64,000 nt of DNA from Crenobacter caeni (GTDB taxonomy: Bacteria; Pseudomonadota; Gammaproteobacteria; Burkholderiales; Chromobacteriaceae), in contig NZ_JAAGAA010000004.1 in the NCBI RefSeq assembly GCF_010435965.1, positions 62,001 to 126,000 on the forward strand, in the 5' to 3' direction. Numbering within the stretch: the first letter of the stretch is position 1; each line of letters opens with the position of its first letter. The position numbers were made by a program, and so were the translations under genes. Of this stretch, positions 1-6,955 are shown in pieces. The notes under the pieces were generated by a model, which saw nothing but the letters and a program-made list of their open reading frames with translations, did not search any database and was not told the origin of the DNA.

Positions 1-29
1 CAGGCGACCGGGCGGTAGGTGCTGCTCAT
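1..29 (-). CDS. 5' end of a CDS leaving the window
   Basis: An ATG on the minus strand at 29-27 is preceded by an AGGAAA-type ribosome binding site and opens a frame reading MSSTYRPVA that runs off the left edge. Only nine codons are visible, so the product cannot be named. It would be divergent from the H-NS-like gene that follows. Confidence 0.5.
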
Positions 30-66
30 GGTACTTTCCTGAAAAACGGGACTTTTACAGCATAGG

Positions 67-87
67 GGGCGAGCCCTTGTCTCGCCC
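67..87. other. Hairpin in divergent intergenic region
   Basis: A perfect 7-bp inverted repeat, GGGCGAG and CTCGCCC with a 7-nt loop, sits 23 bp before the H-NS-like start codon. It has no T-run, so it is not a typical terminator. It would lie in the 5' leader of the H-NS-like mRNA. Confidence 0.4.
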
Positions 88-109
88 GCCACCATTAGGG
101 GAAAACACG

Positions 110-421
110 ATGATTGAAAAAGCAGGCGTCGACCTGTCCTTGCTGGATCTGGACGAACTGCGCGCGCTCGCGCGGGATCTGGGCGACGAGATCGCCCGCC
201 AGCAGGACGAGGCCGAGCGCGAGGCGCGGCTGCAGATCCGCGCGCTCGCCGAACGCTGCGGCCTGAGCGCCGAGGACTTCGCCGCCGCGCCCGACGCGCC
301 GAAGTACCACAGCGGCACCAGCCCCGACTTTACCTGGAGCGGCCGCGGGCGCAAGCCCGAGTGGGTGCTGCGCCACCTGGCCGCCGGCGGTGTGCTGGAC
401 GACCTGCTGATCGAGCGCTAG
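110..421 (+). CDS. H-NS family nucleoid-associated protein
   Basis: This 103-residue protein has the usual architecture of betaproteobacterial H-NS paralogues: an N-terminal helical, charged oligomerisation region (about residues 5-50, rich in E, R and A) and a C-terminal DNA-binding domain with the WSGRGRKPEWV motif near residues 80-90. Proteins of this family bind AT-rich DNA and silence horizontally acquired genes. The start at 110 is chosen because an AGGGG ribosome binding site lies 8 nt upstream. Its stop codon overlaps the stop of the convergent radical SAM gene (shared CTAG at 418-421). An AT-rich island lies 3 kb away, but any link is inference. Confidence 0.85.
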   Translation: MIEKAGVDLSLLDLDELRALARDLGDEIARQQDEAEREARLQIRALAERCGLSAEDFAAAPDAPKYHSGTSPDFTWSGRGRKPEWVLRHLAAGGVLDDLLIER

Positions 422-2322
422 GCGCGCGAGAGCGCCTTTTCGATGAAGCGGCGCGGCACCTGCGTTTTGGGGACGCGCACGTCGAACCAGCGGCGCACGT
501 CCCAGTCGAGGCCGATGCCGTGCATGTAGTTGTACAGCGCCTTGGAGAGCGCGCGGCCCATCGCCGCGTGGTCGGTGCCGGTCGGGTCGGTGAAGCCGAC
601 GTCGTTCTGCGCGAAGCCGGCGAACGGCAGCGGCTGGAGCGTGATGCCGTATTCGGCGGGCTGTTTGCCGACCGGCGAGTGGATGGTGCACGCGAAGCGG
701 TGGAAGTAGCCGGACTGGATGCAGCCCGCCTCGAAGAGCTGGCGAACGTACTCGAGCGCGTCGACGCTGTCCTGCACGGTCTGCGTCGGGAAGCCGTACA
801 TCAGGTAGGCGTGCACCAGGATGCCCGCTTCGGTGAAGTCGCGGGTGACGCGGGCGACCTGTTCGACCGACACGCCTTTTTTCATCAGCTTGAGCAGGCG
901 GTCGGATGCGACCTCCAGCCCGCCGGACACCGCGATGCAGCCGCTTTGCGCCAGCAGCCGGCACAGGCCGGCGTCGAACGACTTCTCGAAGCGGATATTG
1001 CCCCACCAGGTGATCGCCAGGCGGCGGCGGATCAGTTCTTCGGCCAGCGCGCGCAGCATCTTGGGCGGCGCCGCCTCGTCGACGAAGTGAAAGCCGGTCT
1101 GCCCGGTTTCTTCGACGATGCGTTCGATGCGGTCGGCCAGCAGCGACGCGTTGGCCGTCTCGTAGCGCGAGATGTAGTCGAGGCTCACGTCGCAGAAGCT
1201 GCACTTCTTCCAGTAGCAGCCGTGGGCGACGGTCAGCTTGTTCCAGCGCCCGTCCGACCACAGGCGGTGCATCGGGTTGAGCATGTCGATCAGGCTCAGG
1301 TAGTCGGCAATCGGCAGGCCGTCCCAGGTCGGCGTGCCGGTTTCGCTGAACGGCACGTCCGGCTCGGGGAAGTTCACGTAGCGCACGCGCTTGTCGTCGC
1401 GCAGGTAGGTGCGCACCAGCCGCTCGCGCGAACGCCCGCCTGAGAGGTGGTCCATCAGCGCGAGCAGCGGCCGCTCGCCGTCGTCGAGCGTCACGTAGTC
1501 GAAGTAGTCGAATACGCGCGGCTCGGATAGCGAGCGCAGCTCGGTGTTCACGTAGCCGCCGCCGAGCACGATCCTGGCCTGAGGGCGCAGGCGGCGCACG
1601 GTTTGCGCGATGCGGAACGCCGCGTACACCGAGCCGGGGAAGGGTACCGACAGCAGCACCACGTCGGGTGCGTGCGCCTTAAGCGTGGCTGCGACCAGCG
1701 CCTCGAGCGTCTCGTCGACCAGCGTCGGCGGTGCGGCAAGCGCCTGGGCGAGCGGGTCGAACGAGCCCTGGCTCAGCGCGAGGCTCTCGGCGTAGCGGAC
1801 GAACTCGAAGCGGCTGTCGGCGGCGTCGCGCAGCACGTCGGCCAGGTCGTCCAGGTATAGCGTCGCGATATGGCGCGCGCGGTCGTAACTGCCCAGCTCG
1901 CCGAACGCCCAGGCCAGCGGGTCGGCGTCGGGCGCTTCAGGGTCGACGTAGGCGTCGATCGCGGCGAAGCGCGCGCCCTCGGGTAGCAGCGTGCGGCTGG
2001 CGATGCGGTGGGCGAGGGTCGAGTCGCGCCCCTGCAGGAAGCGGATCACCGGCGCGATGGTCGCCGCGTAGCCCTCGTACACGGCGAGAAAATGCTCGAC
2101 CTGCGCGCTTCGGGCGCGCGCGGGGAGCCTCTGGGCTTGTTCGCGCAGGCGAGCCAGCCCGTCCGGGCTGAACAGTTGCAGCACCAGCGCGAGCGCGAGG
2201 TCCGTCTGGCGCGCGTCAAAGCCCTGTTCGCGCAGGAAGCCGGTCAGGTAGGCGGTCGACGGGTACGGGGTGTTCAGCTGCGTCATCGGCGGGATGATCG
2301 ACAGGATACGGGCTGGGCGCAT
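418..2322 (-). CDS. B12-binding domain/radical SAM protein
   Basis: A 634-residue protein with an N-terminal cobalamin-binding-like Rossmann region (about residues 1-200, including a LGGGYVNTELRSL stretch) followed by a radical SAM core. The [4Fe-4S]-binding motif C-x3-C-x2-C is visible as CYWKKCSFC around residues 367-375. Such proteins catalyse adenosylcobalamin/SAM radical chemistry, often methylation or rearrangement, but the substrate cannot be told from sequence. A start at 2322 (MRPARILSII) is preferred over the upstream ATG at 2412 because the first 30 residues of the longer version look non-coding (Pro/Arg-rich) and the Rossmann fold starts at the second Met. It stands alone, convergent with the H-NS-like gene. 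Confidence 0.85.
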   Translation of the reverse strand: MRPARILSIIPPMTQLNTPYPSTAYLTGFLREQGFDARQTDLALALVLQLFSPDGLARLREQAQRLPARARSAQVEHFLAVYEGYAATIAPVIRFLQGRDSTLAHRIASRTLLPEGARFAAIDAYVDPEAPDADPLAWAFGELGSYDRARHIATLYLDDLADVLRDAADSRFEFVRYAESLALSQGSFDPLAQALAAPPTLVDETLEALVAATLKAHAPDVVLLSVPFPGSVYAAFRIAQTVRRLRPQARIVLGGGYVNTELRSLSEPRVFDYFDYVTLDDGERPLLALMDHLSGGRSRERLVRTYLRDDKRVRYVNFPEPDVPFSETGTPTWDGLPIADYLSLIDMLNPMHRLWSDGRWNKLTVAHGCYWKKCSFCDVSLDYISRYETANASLLADRIERIVEETGQTGFHFVDEAAPPKMLRALAEELIRRRLAITWWGNIRFEKSFDAGLCRLLAQSGCIAVSGGLEVASDRLLKLMKKGVSVEQVARVTRDFTEAGILVHAYLMYGFPTQTVQDSVDALEYVRQLFEAGCIQSGYFHRFACTIHSPVGKQPAEYGITLQPLPFAGFAQNDVGFTDPTGTDHAAMGRALSKALYNYMHGIGLDWDVRRWFDVRVPKTQVPRRFIEKALSRA

Positions 2323-2442
2323 GGCGGGGCTCGGCTGCAGGTTTACAAAGCGGCGCGGCCCGCGAGGGCGGGCCGGCGCGGCAAGACTAAGTAAGTTTGG
2401 ACAAGGGCGCAAGGGTGCGCTCGCGATAACAAGGAGAACAGG

Positions 2443-2697
2443 ATGCAGAAAAGGGTTTTGCTGGCGACGGCGGTCTCGGTCGCGGTGCTGTACGCGGAGG
2501 CGGCGCTGTTGGGCGGCTACAGCAACTTGCAGGGGGTGAACCTGCTGCGTGCGCCGCTCGAGGCGTGCCAGGGCTTGGCGTTCAGCCTCGCGTTCGGGCT
2601 GGGTGTGCCGAACGGCCTTGCGCTGGCCATATCCGCCGCGCTGATGGTGCTGCCGCCGTGGCTGATCGCACGGCTGATCGTGCGCTGGCGCGGCTAA
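2443..2697 (+). CDS. Small membrane protein, unknown function
   Basis: An 84-residue protein with a good AAGGAG ribosome binding site 8 nt before the ATG. Two hydrophobic segments are visible (about residues 5-25 and 45-75), ending in a basic RLIVRWRG tail, so it is probably an inner-membrane protein with two helices. I do not recognise the family. It is transcribed divergently from the radical SAM gene and is followed by a GC-rich hairpin. Confidence 0.6.
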   Translation: MQKRVLLATAVSVAVLYAEAALLGGYSNLQGVNLLRAPLEACQGLAFSLAFGLGVPNGLALAISAALMVLPPWLIARLIVRWRG

Positions 2698-2711
2698 GCG
2701 TGACGGGGGCG

Positions 2712-2734
2712 CGGCCGGACTTGGCGTCCGGCCG
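2712..2734 (+). terminator. GC-rich hairpin after the small membrane protein gene
   Basis: A perfect 9-bp stem (CGGCCGGAC / GTCCGGCCG) with a 5-nt loop lies 14 bp after the stop codon. There is no T-run, so termination would be weak or Rho-assisted. Confidence 0.4.
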
Positions 2735-2883
2735 TGTGCGGGCCTTGAATGGGGTACGCCACCCGCGGCGGGTTTAGCCGCGGCCCTGTTAGGCGTTGCT
2801 GCCGGTCGGCCCCGGGACGGCGTTCACCGGGGCGCTGCTGCACCACCTGGAGGCGGACGGACGGCATGGCAGGGAGCGTTGAC

Positions 2884-3431
2884 ATGTCCCGAACCCTCGT
2901 TATGGGCTTGTTGGGCCTGTGCAGCGCTTGGCGCATGGCGGCGGATGCCACGACAGCAACCGGCTCGCCGCCTGCGCATTGAATGGAGATGCGGGCATCG
3001 GGGGCTGACGCGCGGATCCGGCGTGCGATGGACGCTGCGCCCAAGGCGGTTGCCGATGCTGCAACCGTTGTCGCGATGGCGCCGGATGGCAAGAGGGTGA
3101 CTTTGCGCAAGGGATCAAACGGGTTTACCTGCATGCCCGACAACCCCACGACGCCGGGGCCTGATCCCATGTGTATGGATGCTGTCGGCCTGGACTGGGC
3201 GATGGCCTGGATGAACCACAAGGCGCCTGCCAAGGGGCGGGTCGCCTTCATGAACATGCTGGCCGGCGGAACCGACGCCAGCAATACCGACCCTTACGCG
3301 AGCAAGCCGACGGCGGGCAAGCACTGGGTCAAGACCGGCCCCATGTAAGGGTGATCGGCGCGGATCAGGCCTGCTATCTGACGGAAGCCTTACGCGTACA
3401 ACTCGGCCAGAGCGGCCGTTGGTGGTGCTAG
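2884..3431 (+). pseudogene. Broken secreted-protein gene (in-frame stop and frameshift)
   Basis: A frame starting MSRTLVMGLLGLCSA (signal-peptide-like, with AGGGAG upstream at about 2872) is cut by a TGA at 2980-2982. The same frame continues with a well-formed mature domain (RIRRAMDAAPKAVADAATVV, then GSNGFTCMPDNP, then LAGGTDASNTDPYA), which I recognise as resembling a conserved betaproteobacterial secreted hypothetical family. At 3345-3347 the frame stops after KTGPM, but shifting by one base gives PHVRVIGAD, matching how I recall the family continuing (GPHVMIV), so one base seems lost from the C-run near 3338-3341. The C-terminus after about 3370 does not match. An alternative is a functional shorter ORF 2983-3348, but that would lack a signal peptide. 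Confidence 0.6.
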
Positions 3432-3501
3432 TCCGATGCGGGAGCAATGCAGCAGTTAGCTGACGTAGCAGTAATCAGGCACTCGTACGGCAGCTTTCTA
3501 G

Positions 3502-4191
3502 TTAGGCTAAGCCTTGCAATATGTTGAGCGCTCCACCTTGAAAGCCACGGTATTGAGGGCGCGCAACACTATCTATGTATTGCATAAAGAATATTTCCTT
3601 AGGAATATACTTGCAGTACATCTCTGCTTTGTGTATCCAGCAGTGGAGCAGCTTGTCATTACGCTGCTTAAATTCAAGGTACAGGTGCGTGTCTGGTGTT
3701 TTCGCTATGTCCCATAGCCAGGTTCTTTTAGGCTTCCAGTCGGCCTTGAATTGACCTTTTTGCTCAGTGGGGACTAGAAAAAATCTTTTATTCCAGAACT
3801 CTTGGATGTCAACCACCCAGATCATTCGTTTATTGGATTGATTGAAATAAAAGTCTGTTCTATCTCTTACGTCACGTATATCGATAACGCTTCTTTGGAT
3901 TTCAATAATCGTGTCATTGCTTCCGAGTATGTCGGCCCTATGTTCTCTTTGTTGACCCATAACAACTTCGCAGTGGGCCTCATCAACGAGCTCCTTCCAG
4001 CAAAGATGCCAGTCTGATTCAGATTCGTATCCTGGTGGTAGTTTTGGTTGCCCACCAATATATGCCCAAAACTGTCTAATGGCGCCTACATGCGCTTTAA
4101 CATCAAGTCCTGTCCAAGGGCATTTTCCGATCTCTCCGCGACCTGCTGTCTCGGCTCGTTTTCGTTCGTTGTTATGGATGGCGATTAGCAT
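3502..4191 (-). CDS. CoiA-like PD-(D/E)xK nuclease family protein (cassette gene)
   Basis: A 229-residue protein with a putative CoiA-like nuclease core: HRAD at residues 84-87 followed by IEIQ at 96-99 (D-x9-E-x-Q), then an aromatic segment MIWVVD, the layout of competence-protein-CoiA-type PD-(D/E)xK nucleases. This is recognition from memory, not a search. The start at 4191 is preferred over 4215, because 4215 lies inside the attC-like site and 4191 follows its core heptamer by 8 nt. The stop TAA is part of the R''-type heptamer GCCTAAC, typical of cassette genes. Base composition is AT-rich against the chromosome. CoiA-like nucleases occur in competence and in defence islands; a role as effector or as an independent cassette cannot be decided here. 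Confidence 0.65.
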   Translation of the reverse strand: MLIAIHNNERKRAETAGRGEIGKCPWTGLDVKAHVGAIRQFWAYIGGQPKLPPGYESESDWHLCWKELVDEAHCEVVMGQQREHRADILGSNDTIIEIQRSVIDIRDVRDRTDFYFNQSNKRMIWVVDIQEFWNKRFFLVPTEQKGQFKADWKPKRTWLWDIAKTPDTHLYLEFKQRNDKLLHCWIHKAEMYCKYIPKEIFFMQYIDSVARPQYRGFQGGALNILQGLA

Positions 4192-4199
4192 CTTGCTTG

Positions 4200-4280
4200 G
4201 CCTAACGTTCGCCATAACCGGCGTGCAAAATCAGAGCGAAGCGGCGCTTTTGTACGTCCGAGTTGATGGTGTTATTAGGC
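4200..4280 (-). other. attC-like recombination site between cassettes
   Basis: Read on the minus strand this 81-bp segment starts with GCCTAAT (one mismatch to RYYYAAC), just after the stop of the membrane protein gene, and ends with GTTAGGC (perfect GTTRRRY) 8 nt before the nuclease start codon. Internally, GGACGTACAAAA pairs with TTTTGCACGCC with unpaired extra bases, and the ends pair, the imperfect hairpin expected of an attC site. Length is in the normal 57-141 bp range. Confidence 0.65.
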
Positions 4281-4281
4281 T

Positions 4282-4728
4282 TCATCCAATTGCTGTTGCC
4301 TTGGTTATTGCTATCAATACAGCGATAGAAATGTAGAACCCCCAAACCGAAAACGATTTCATTGCTTGAAACTGAAGTTGCGAAATATTGCCCTTAGGCG
4401 CAACAGAATACAAATCTTCAGCGGTTAATGTTTTATTGTGCAACTTGGCAATGAAGTCGTTGTATGAGTTTCGAAAGCTTTTTTCCAGTGCCAAGTAGTA
4501 AGCGTCTAGGGCCGCAAAGACAATAGTCGGGAGCATCGCAATCCATGCATATTCCGGCTTTCCCTTGTCGGCAACGATAACGAGAACGGCCGAAACCAAT
4601 GTGACGCACCAAGTTTTTGAAGCGGAGCTGTTATCAGCCATCCGTTGAATAATATTTTGAATGATAGAGAGATGGGTTTGTATAGAGGCTGACTCGCCAT
4701 CAATTGCTGTACGCTGTTCCTCTACCAT
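4282..4728 (-). CDS. Small multi-pass membrane protein, putative TIR-associated effector
   Basis: A 148-residue protein with a short soluble N-terminus, a hydrophobic hairpin (about residues 37-53 and 60-80), a charged helical segment and a third hydrophobic segment (about 127-142). Similar small TM proteins are common as effectors beside TIR or SMODS/SLOG genes, and the layout recalls SLATT-type effectors; I cannot assign the family firmly. The start at 4728 is one base after the stop of the ThsB-like gene; a start at 4746 overlapping it by 17 bp is possible. Tight coupling suggests the TIR proteins control it, plausibly killing or depolarising the cell when a nucleotide signal is made (inference). 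Confidence 0.6.
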   Translation of the reverse strand: MVEEQRTAIDGESASIQTHLSIIQNIIQRMADNSSASKTWCVTLVSAVLVIVADKGKPEYAWIAMLPTIVFAALDAYYLALEKSFRNSYNDFIAKLHNKTLTAEDLYSVAPKGNISQLQFQAMKSFSVWGFYISIAVLIAITKATAIG

Positions 4729-4729
4729 G

Positions 4730-5212
4730 TCACGATCTCTGTGCAATTGCTGAATTTATCCAGGAAGTCATATTTCTGGCAATTTCGTTATAAGTGTCAT
4801 ATGCTCCGGGGTCGTAACAACTCACTGCTGAAGACAATTTTCGTCCGTCTTCGAATGTGAATGTATCGAATGGGTTCTTTCCTTTTACGGTTGTTCCGTT
4901 TCGTGGGCAGCGAAGGTTATGTATATGGATGCCAAAAATTGCCTTGCCATCATTCCATGTTTTTTCGATCTCATACCTCACCCATGGTCGATTTGCCGTC
5001 TCTGCGCCAACAAGAACGATGACGCAGCGCTTGTATTTTAGGTTTTCATCAATCCATCGTTTGATAGACGAGTCACCGCCTCGTTTGACTTGTTCCCAGT
5101 CATTGGGCGACACAGGTTCATTCCCCTCAAGCGCACCAATATTCCTGATTTGTTGCACACGCATTACGTCATTCGCATAATGAAAACTAAAGAACACAGG
5201 TATTCGCGCCAT
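4730..5212 (-). CDS. ThsB-like TIR domain protein (DUF1863/MTH538 type)
   Basis: A 160-residue protein starting MARIPVFFSFHYANDVMR, the first strand and helix of the TIR-like domain found in Thoeris ThsB (PF08937 type). The middle has the strand CVIVLVG and then RPWVRYEIEKTW; Glu81 is at the position of the TIR catalytic glutamate. In Thoeris, ThsB senses phage and makes an NAD-derived signal that activates a partner effector. No ThsA (SIR2-SLOG or Macro) gene is next to it here; the neighbours are a classical TIR gene and a small membrane protein. The start at 5212 has GGGAGG 8 nt upstream and is preferred over 5254, which lies inside the preceding gene. Confidence 0.8.
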   Translation of the reverse strand: MARIPVFFSFHYANDVMRVQQIRNIGALEGNEPVSPNDWEQVKRGGDSSIKRWIDENLKYKRCVIVLVGAETANRPWVRYEIEKTWNDGKAIFGIHIHNLRCPRNGTTVKGKNPFDTFTFEDGRKLSSAVSCYDPGAYDTYNEIARNMTSWINSAIAQRS

Positions 5213-5229
5213 TGATATCGCCTCCCGTT

Positions 5230-5766
5230 TCAATATTTCAGGTTCTCGATCCAAGTGCCGCCCTGGTTTGATTTTGGATCGAATACTGCGTACCCCGATT
5301 TTTTGGTTGTTTGGTTTGATGCATCTGTGATTTGACGGTATAGCTGAAGGTATTCATTACCGTGCCAGCGCCCGCTATCGTCTTCCGTAGGAATAATTAA
5401 AATATTTTCGTGCTTTTTGACTGCGTCTGCATATCCAATCTCCCATGGGCACCACCTCGAATCGGTGGAGTTTGCCGTGGCGAGAAACAAAAACCAATTC
5501 AGCTGACCAATCTTATTCTTAATATTCGATGCGGTATTCTTATCTGGTGACGCGGGCAACTCCTCGTCAAGCCAATCAATGTATAGATTCCATCCATTTT
5601 CATTCAGTAGGTTCTGCAATCCGTTCACCAAAGCTTTATCTTTGTGGCTATGGCAAAGGAAGGCTGTTTGGTGACTCTTGGAGAGCGCCTCATTCAATGA
5701 TTTTGCAATAACAACACGTGGCGTTCTGGTCGCCGCGCTTCTTAAGTCTCGTTGTTTGATTGCCAT
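5230..5766 (-). CDS. TIR domain protein (classical TIR_2 type)
   Basis: A 178-residue protein: about 30 N-terminal residues, then a TIR domain with the first strand TAFLCHSHKDK (residues 34-44), a BB-loop region after YIDW (62-65), and SRWCPWEIGYA around Glu109, the expected NADase glutamate in the W-C-x-x-E context. TIR domains of this type hydrolyse or cyclise NAD+ or act as scaffolds. It has an excellent GGAGG ribosome binding site and is first of three closely packed genes (17-bp gap to the ThsB-like gene, which is adjacent to the membrane protein). The unit is AT-rich. A 24-bp palindrome lies 45 bp upstream of the start codon. Confidence 0.85.
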   Translation of the reverse strand: MAIKQRDLRSAATRTPRVVIAKSLNEALSKSHQTAFLCHSHKDKALVNGLQNLLNENGWNLYIDWLDEELPASPDKNTASNIKNKIGQLNWFLFLATANSTDSRWCPWEIGYADAVKKHENILIIPTEDDSGRWHGNEYLQLYRQITDASNQTTKKSGYAVFDPKSNQGGTWIENLKY

Positions 5767-5800
5767 ATTTCCTCCGTTGATGGGGTGTCGCTCTGGAAAA

Positions 5801-5807
5801 GCCTAAC
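5801..5807 (-). other. Integron core site at the first cassette border
   Basis: GTTAGGC on the minus strand matches GTTRRRY. It lies 34 bp before the TIR gene start, where the intI-proximal cassette junction should be. The DNA on the intI side has no matching RYYYAAC, so this is more likely the attI junction than another attC. Confidence 0.5.
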
Positions 5808-5810
5808 GTG

Positions 5811-5838
5811 AAATATACACCTTTGCAGGTGTATATTT
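5811..5838. promoter_or_regulatory. Palindrome upstream of the TIR operon
   Basis: A perfect 12-bp inverted repeat, AAATATACACCT and AGGTGTATATTT, with a 4-bp spacer, lies between the putative -10 region and the TIR start codon. Such symmetry suits an operator for a dimeric regulator or an mRNA leader hairpin. It touches the core site at 5801-5807. Confidence 0.55.
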
Positions 5839-5863
5839 GGTTTGTCTATGCGTATAACCAGGT

Positions 5864-5893
5864 ATGATATGCGAATTTCTATTTTTTTTACAA
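5864..5893 (-). promoter_or_regulatory. Candidate sigma-70 promoter for the TIR cassette
   Basis: On the minus strand TTGTAA (5893-5888) and TATCAT (5869-5864) are 18 bp apart and face the TIR genes. The -35 hexamer abuts the target duplication of the IS element, so the insertion would leave it just intact. In an integron this would be in the position of a cassette promoter. Confidence 0.35.
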
Positions 5894-5901
5894 GCCATTG
5901 G
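5893..5901. repeat. Left 9-bp target site duplication of the IS element
   Basis: AGCCATTGG here is repeated exactly at 6939-6947, immediately outside the two terminal inverted repeats. Nine base pairs is the duplication size of the IS903 group of IS5. Confidence 0.9.
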
Positions 5902-6938
5902 GGCTTTGTTGCACAACTCCCTCTTGCTGACCTTGTCGGGTAGCATCCGAGTATGAGCAAACCCGCACCGGCCCGCTACAGGACGACCAACTGGGCCAAG
6001 TATGATGCCGCGCTCAAGGCGCGCGGTTCCCTTCTGATCTGGCTGGACACCAACTTGCAATGGCAGGCCGAACCTTCCGGCAAGCCCGGCCGCTCTGCAA
6101 CCTTCAGCGATGCAGCCATCCAGTTCTGCCTGTCCATCAAATGCCTGTTTGGCTTGGCGCTGAGGCAGACCATCGGCTTGGTCGAAAGCCTGATCAAACT
6201 GGCAGGTCTGGACTGGCAAGTGCCGAATTTCAGTACGCTCAGCCGTCGCCAGCACTCGATCGCCGTCAAAATCCCGGCTCAGAAACACGGGCGAGGGCTT
6301 CAGTTGCTGATCGACAGCACGGGTATCCAGTTTCTCGGAGAGGGTGAGTGGAAGCGCAAGAAGCACGGTGCCGAATACCGGCGACAGTGGCGCAAGGTGC
6401 ATCTGGGGATCGATGCAGGCACGTTGGAGATCTGCGCGATCGAAGTGACCGGCAACGGTGTGGGTGACGCCCCGATATTGCCAGAGTTGCTCAAGCAGAT
6501 TCCGCCTGACGAGCCGATTGCGAGCGTCAGCACTGACGGCGCGTACGATACCAAAGCCTGCCACGCGGCCATTGCCGCGCGCAACGCCGAAGCCATCATC
6601 CCGGTTCGCAAGAATGGCCGACCGTGGAAGGAAGATGGCGCAGGCGCCAGGGAGCGGAACGAAATTCTACGTGCTACCCGCAGGCTGGGCTCGACGATCT
6701 GGAAACGTTGGAGTGGCTACCACCGGCGTAGCCTGGTCGAAACAAAGATGCACTGCTTTAAACGGCTGGGTGAGCGCGTCATGGCGCGGACGTTTGAACG
6801 TCAGGTAGCAGAGTTACAAATTCGTGCGGCACTACTCAACCGTTTCACGCAGTTGGGTCGGCCGGTTACGGTACGCGTGGGGTAACTGCGTCTGGGGAAA
6901 GGGGAGCCTAGCCTTCAGCCGATTTGTGCAACAAAGCC
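5902..6938 (+). mobile_element. IS5-family element, IS903 group, complete (1037 bp)
   Basis: The element is bounded by perfect terminal inverted repeats starting GGCTTTGTTGCACAA (5902-5916 and 6924-6938), has one full-length transposase gene and a 9-bp direct duplication outside. Exact duplication and an open transposase frame argue for a fairly recent insertion. It landed between the intI remnant and the cassette array; excising it in silico joins 5901 to 6948. Confidence 0.92.
5953..6885 (+). CDS. IS5-family (IS903 group) DDE transposase
   Basis: A 310-residue transposase with the IS4/IS5-type catalytic core: first Asp in LLIDSTG (about residue 118), second in STDGAYD (about 193), and Glu in the Y-x2-R-x3-E-x6-K signature YHRRSLVETKMHCFKRLGE near 256-275. 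It also carries the N-terminal helix-rich DNA-binding region. The frame is intact, so the element may still be mobile. Base composition is intermediate between the island and the chromosome. Confidence 0.92.
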   Translation: MSKPAPARYRTTNWAKYDAALKARGSLLIWLDTNLQWQAEPSGKPGRSATFSDAAIQFCLSIKCLFGLALRQTIGLVESLIKLAGLDWQVPNFSTLSRRQHSIAVKIPAQKHGRGLQLLIDSTGIQFLGEGEWKRKKHGAEYRRQWRKVHLGIDAGTLEICAIEVTGNGVGDAPILPELLKQIPPDEPIASVSTDGAYDTKACHAAIAARNAEAIIPVRKNGRPWKEDGAGARERNEILRATRRLGSTIWKRWSGYHRRSLVETKMHCFKRLGERVMARTFERQVAELQIRAALLNRFTQLGRPVTVRVG

Positions 6939-6947
6939 AGCCATTGG
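6939..6947. repeat. Right 9-bp target site duplication of the IS element
   Basis: AGCCATTGG, the second copy of the duplication at 5893-5901, directly after the right inverted repeat. Confidence 0.9.
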
Positions 6948-6955
6948 GGTTGCCA

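Noticed and set aside
2712-2734. CRISPR or REP array
   Set aside because: A single hairpin without repeated units; no CRISPR array was seen anywhere in the window.
2983-3348. A free-standing 121-residue gene
   Set aside because: It lacks the signal peptide that lies in the same frame just before the TGA, and its end is frameshifted relative to the continuation I recall for the family; treated as part of a pseudogene.
3360-3500. attC site at the end of the nuclease cassette
   Set aside because: Only the R''-type heptamer at 3501-3507 is clear; a partner such as GCCTTAC at 3388-3394 mismatches and the interior does not pair convincingly.
4213-4215. ATG at 4215 as start of the nuclease gene
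   Set aside because: It lies inside the attC-like site; the ATG at 4191 follows the core heptamer as expected for a cassette.
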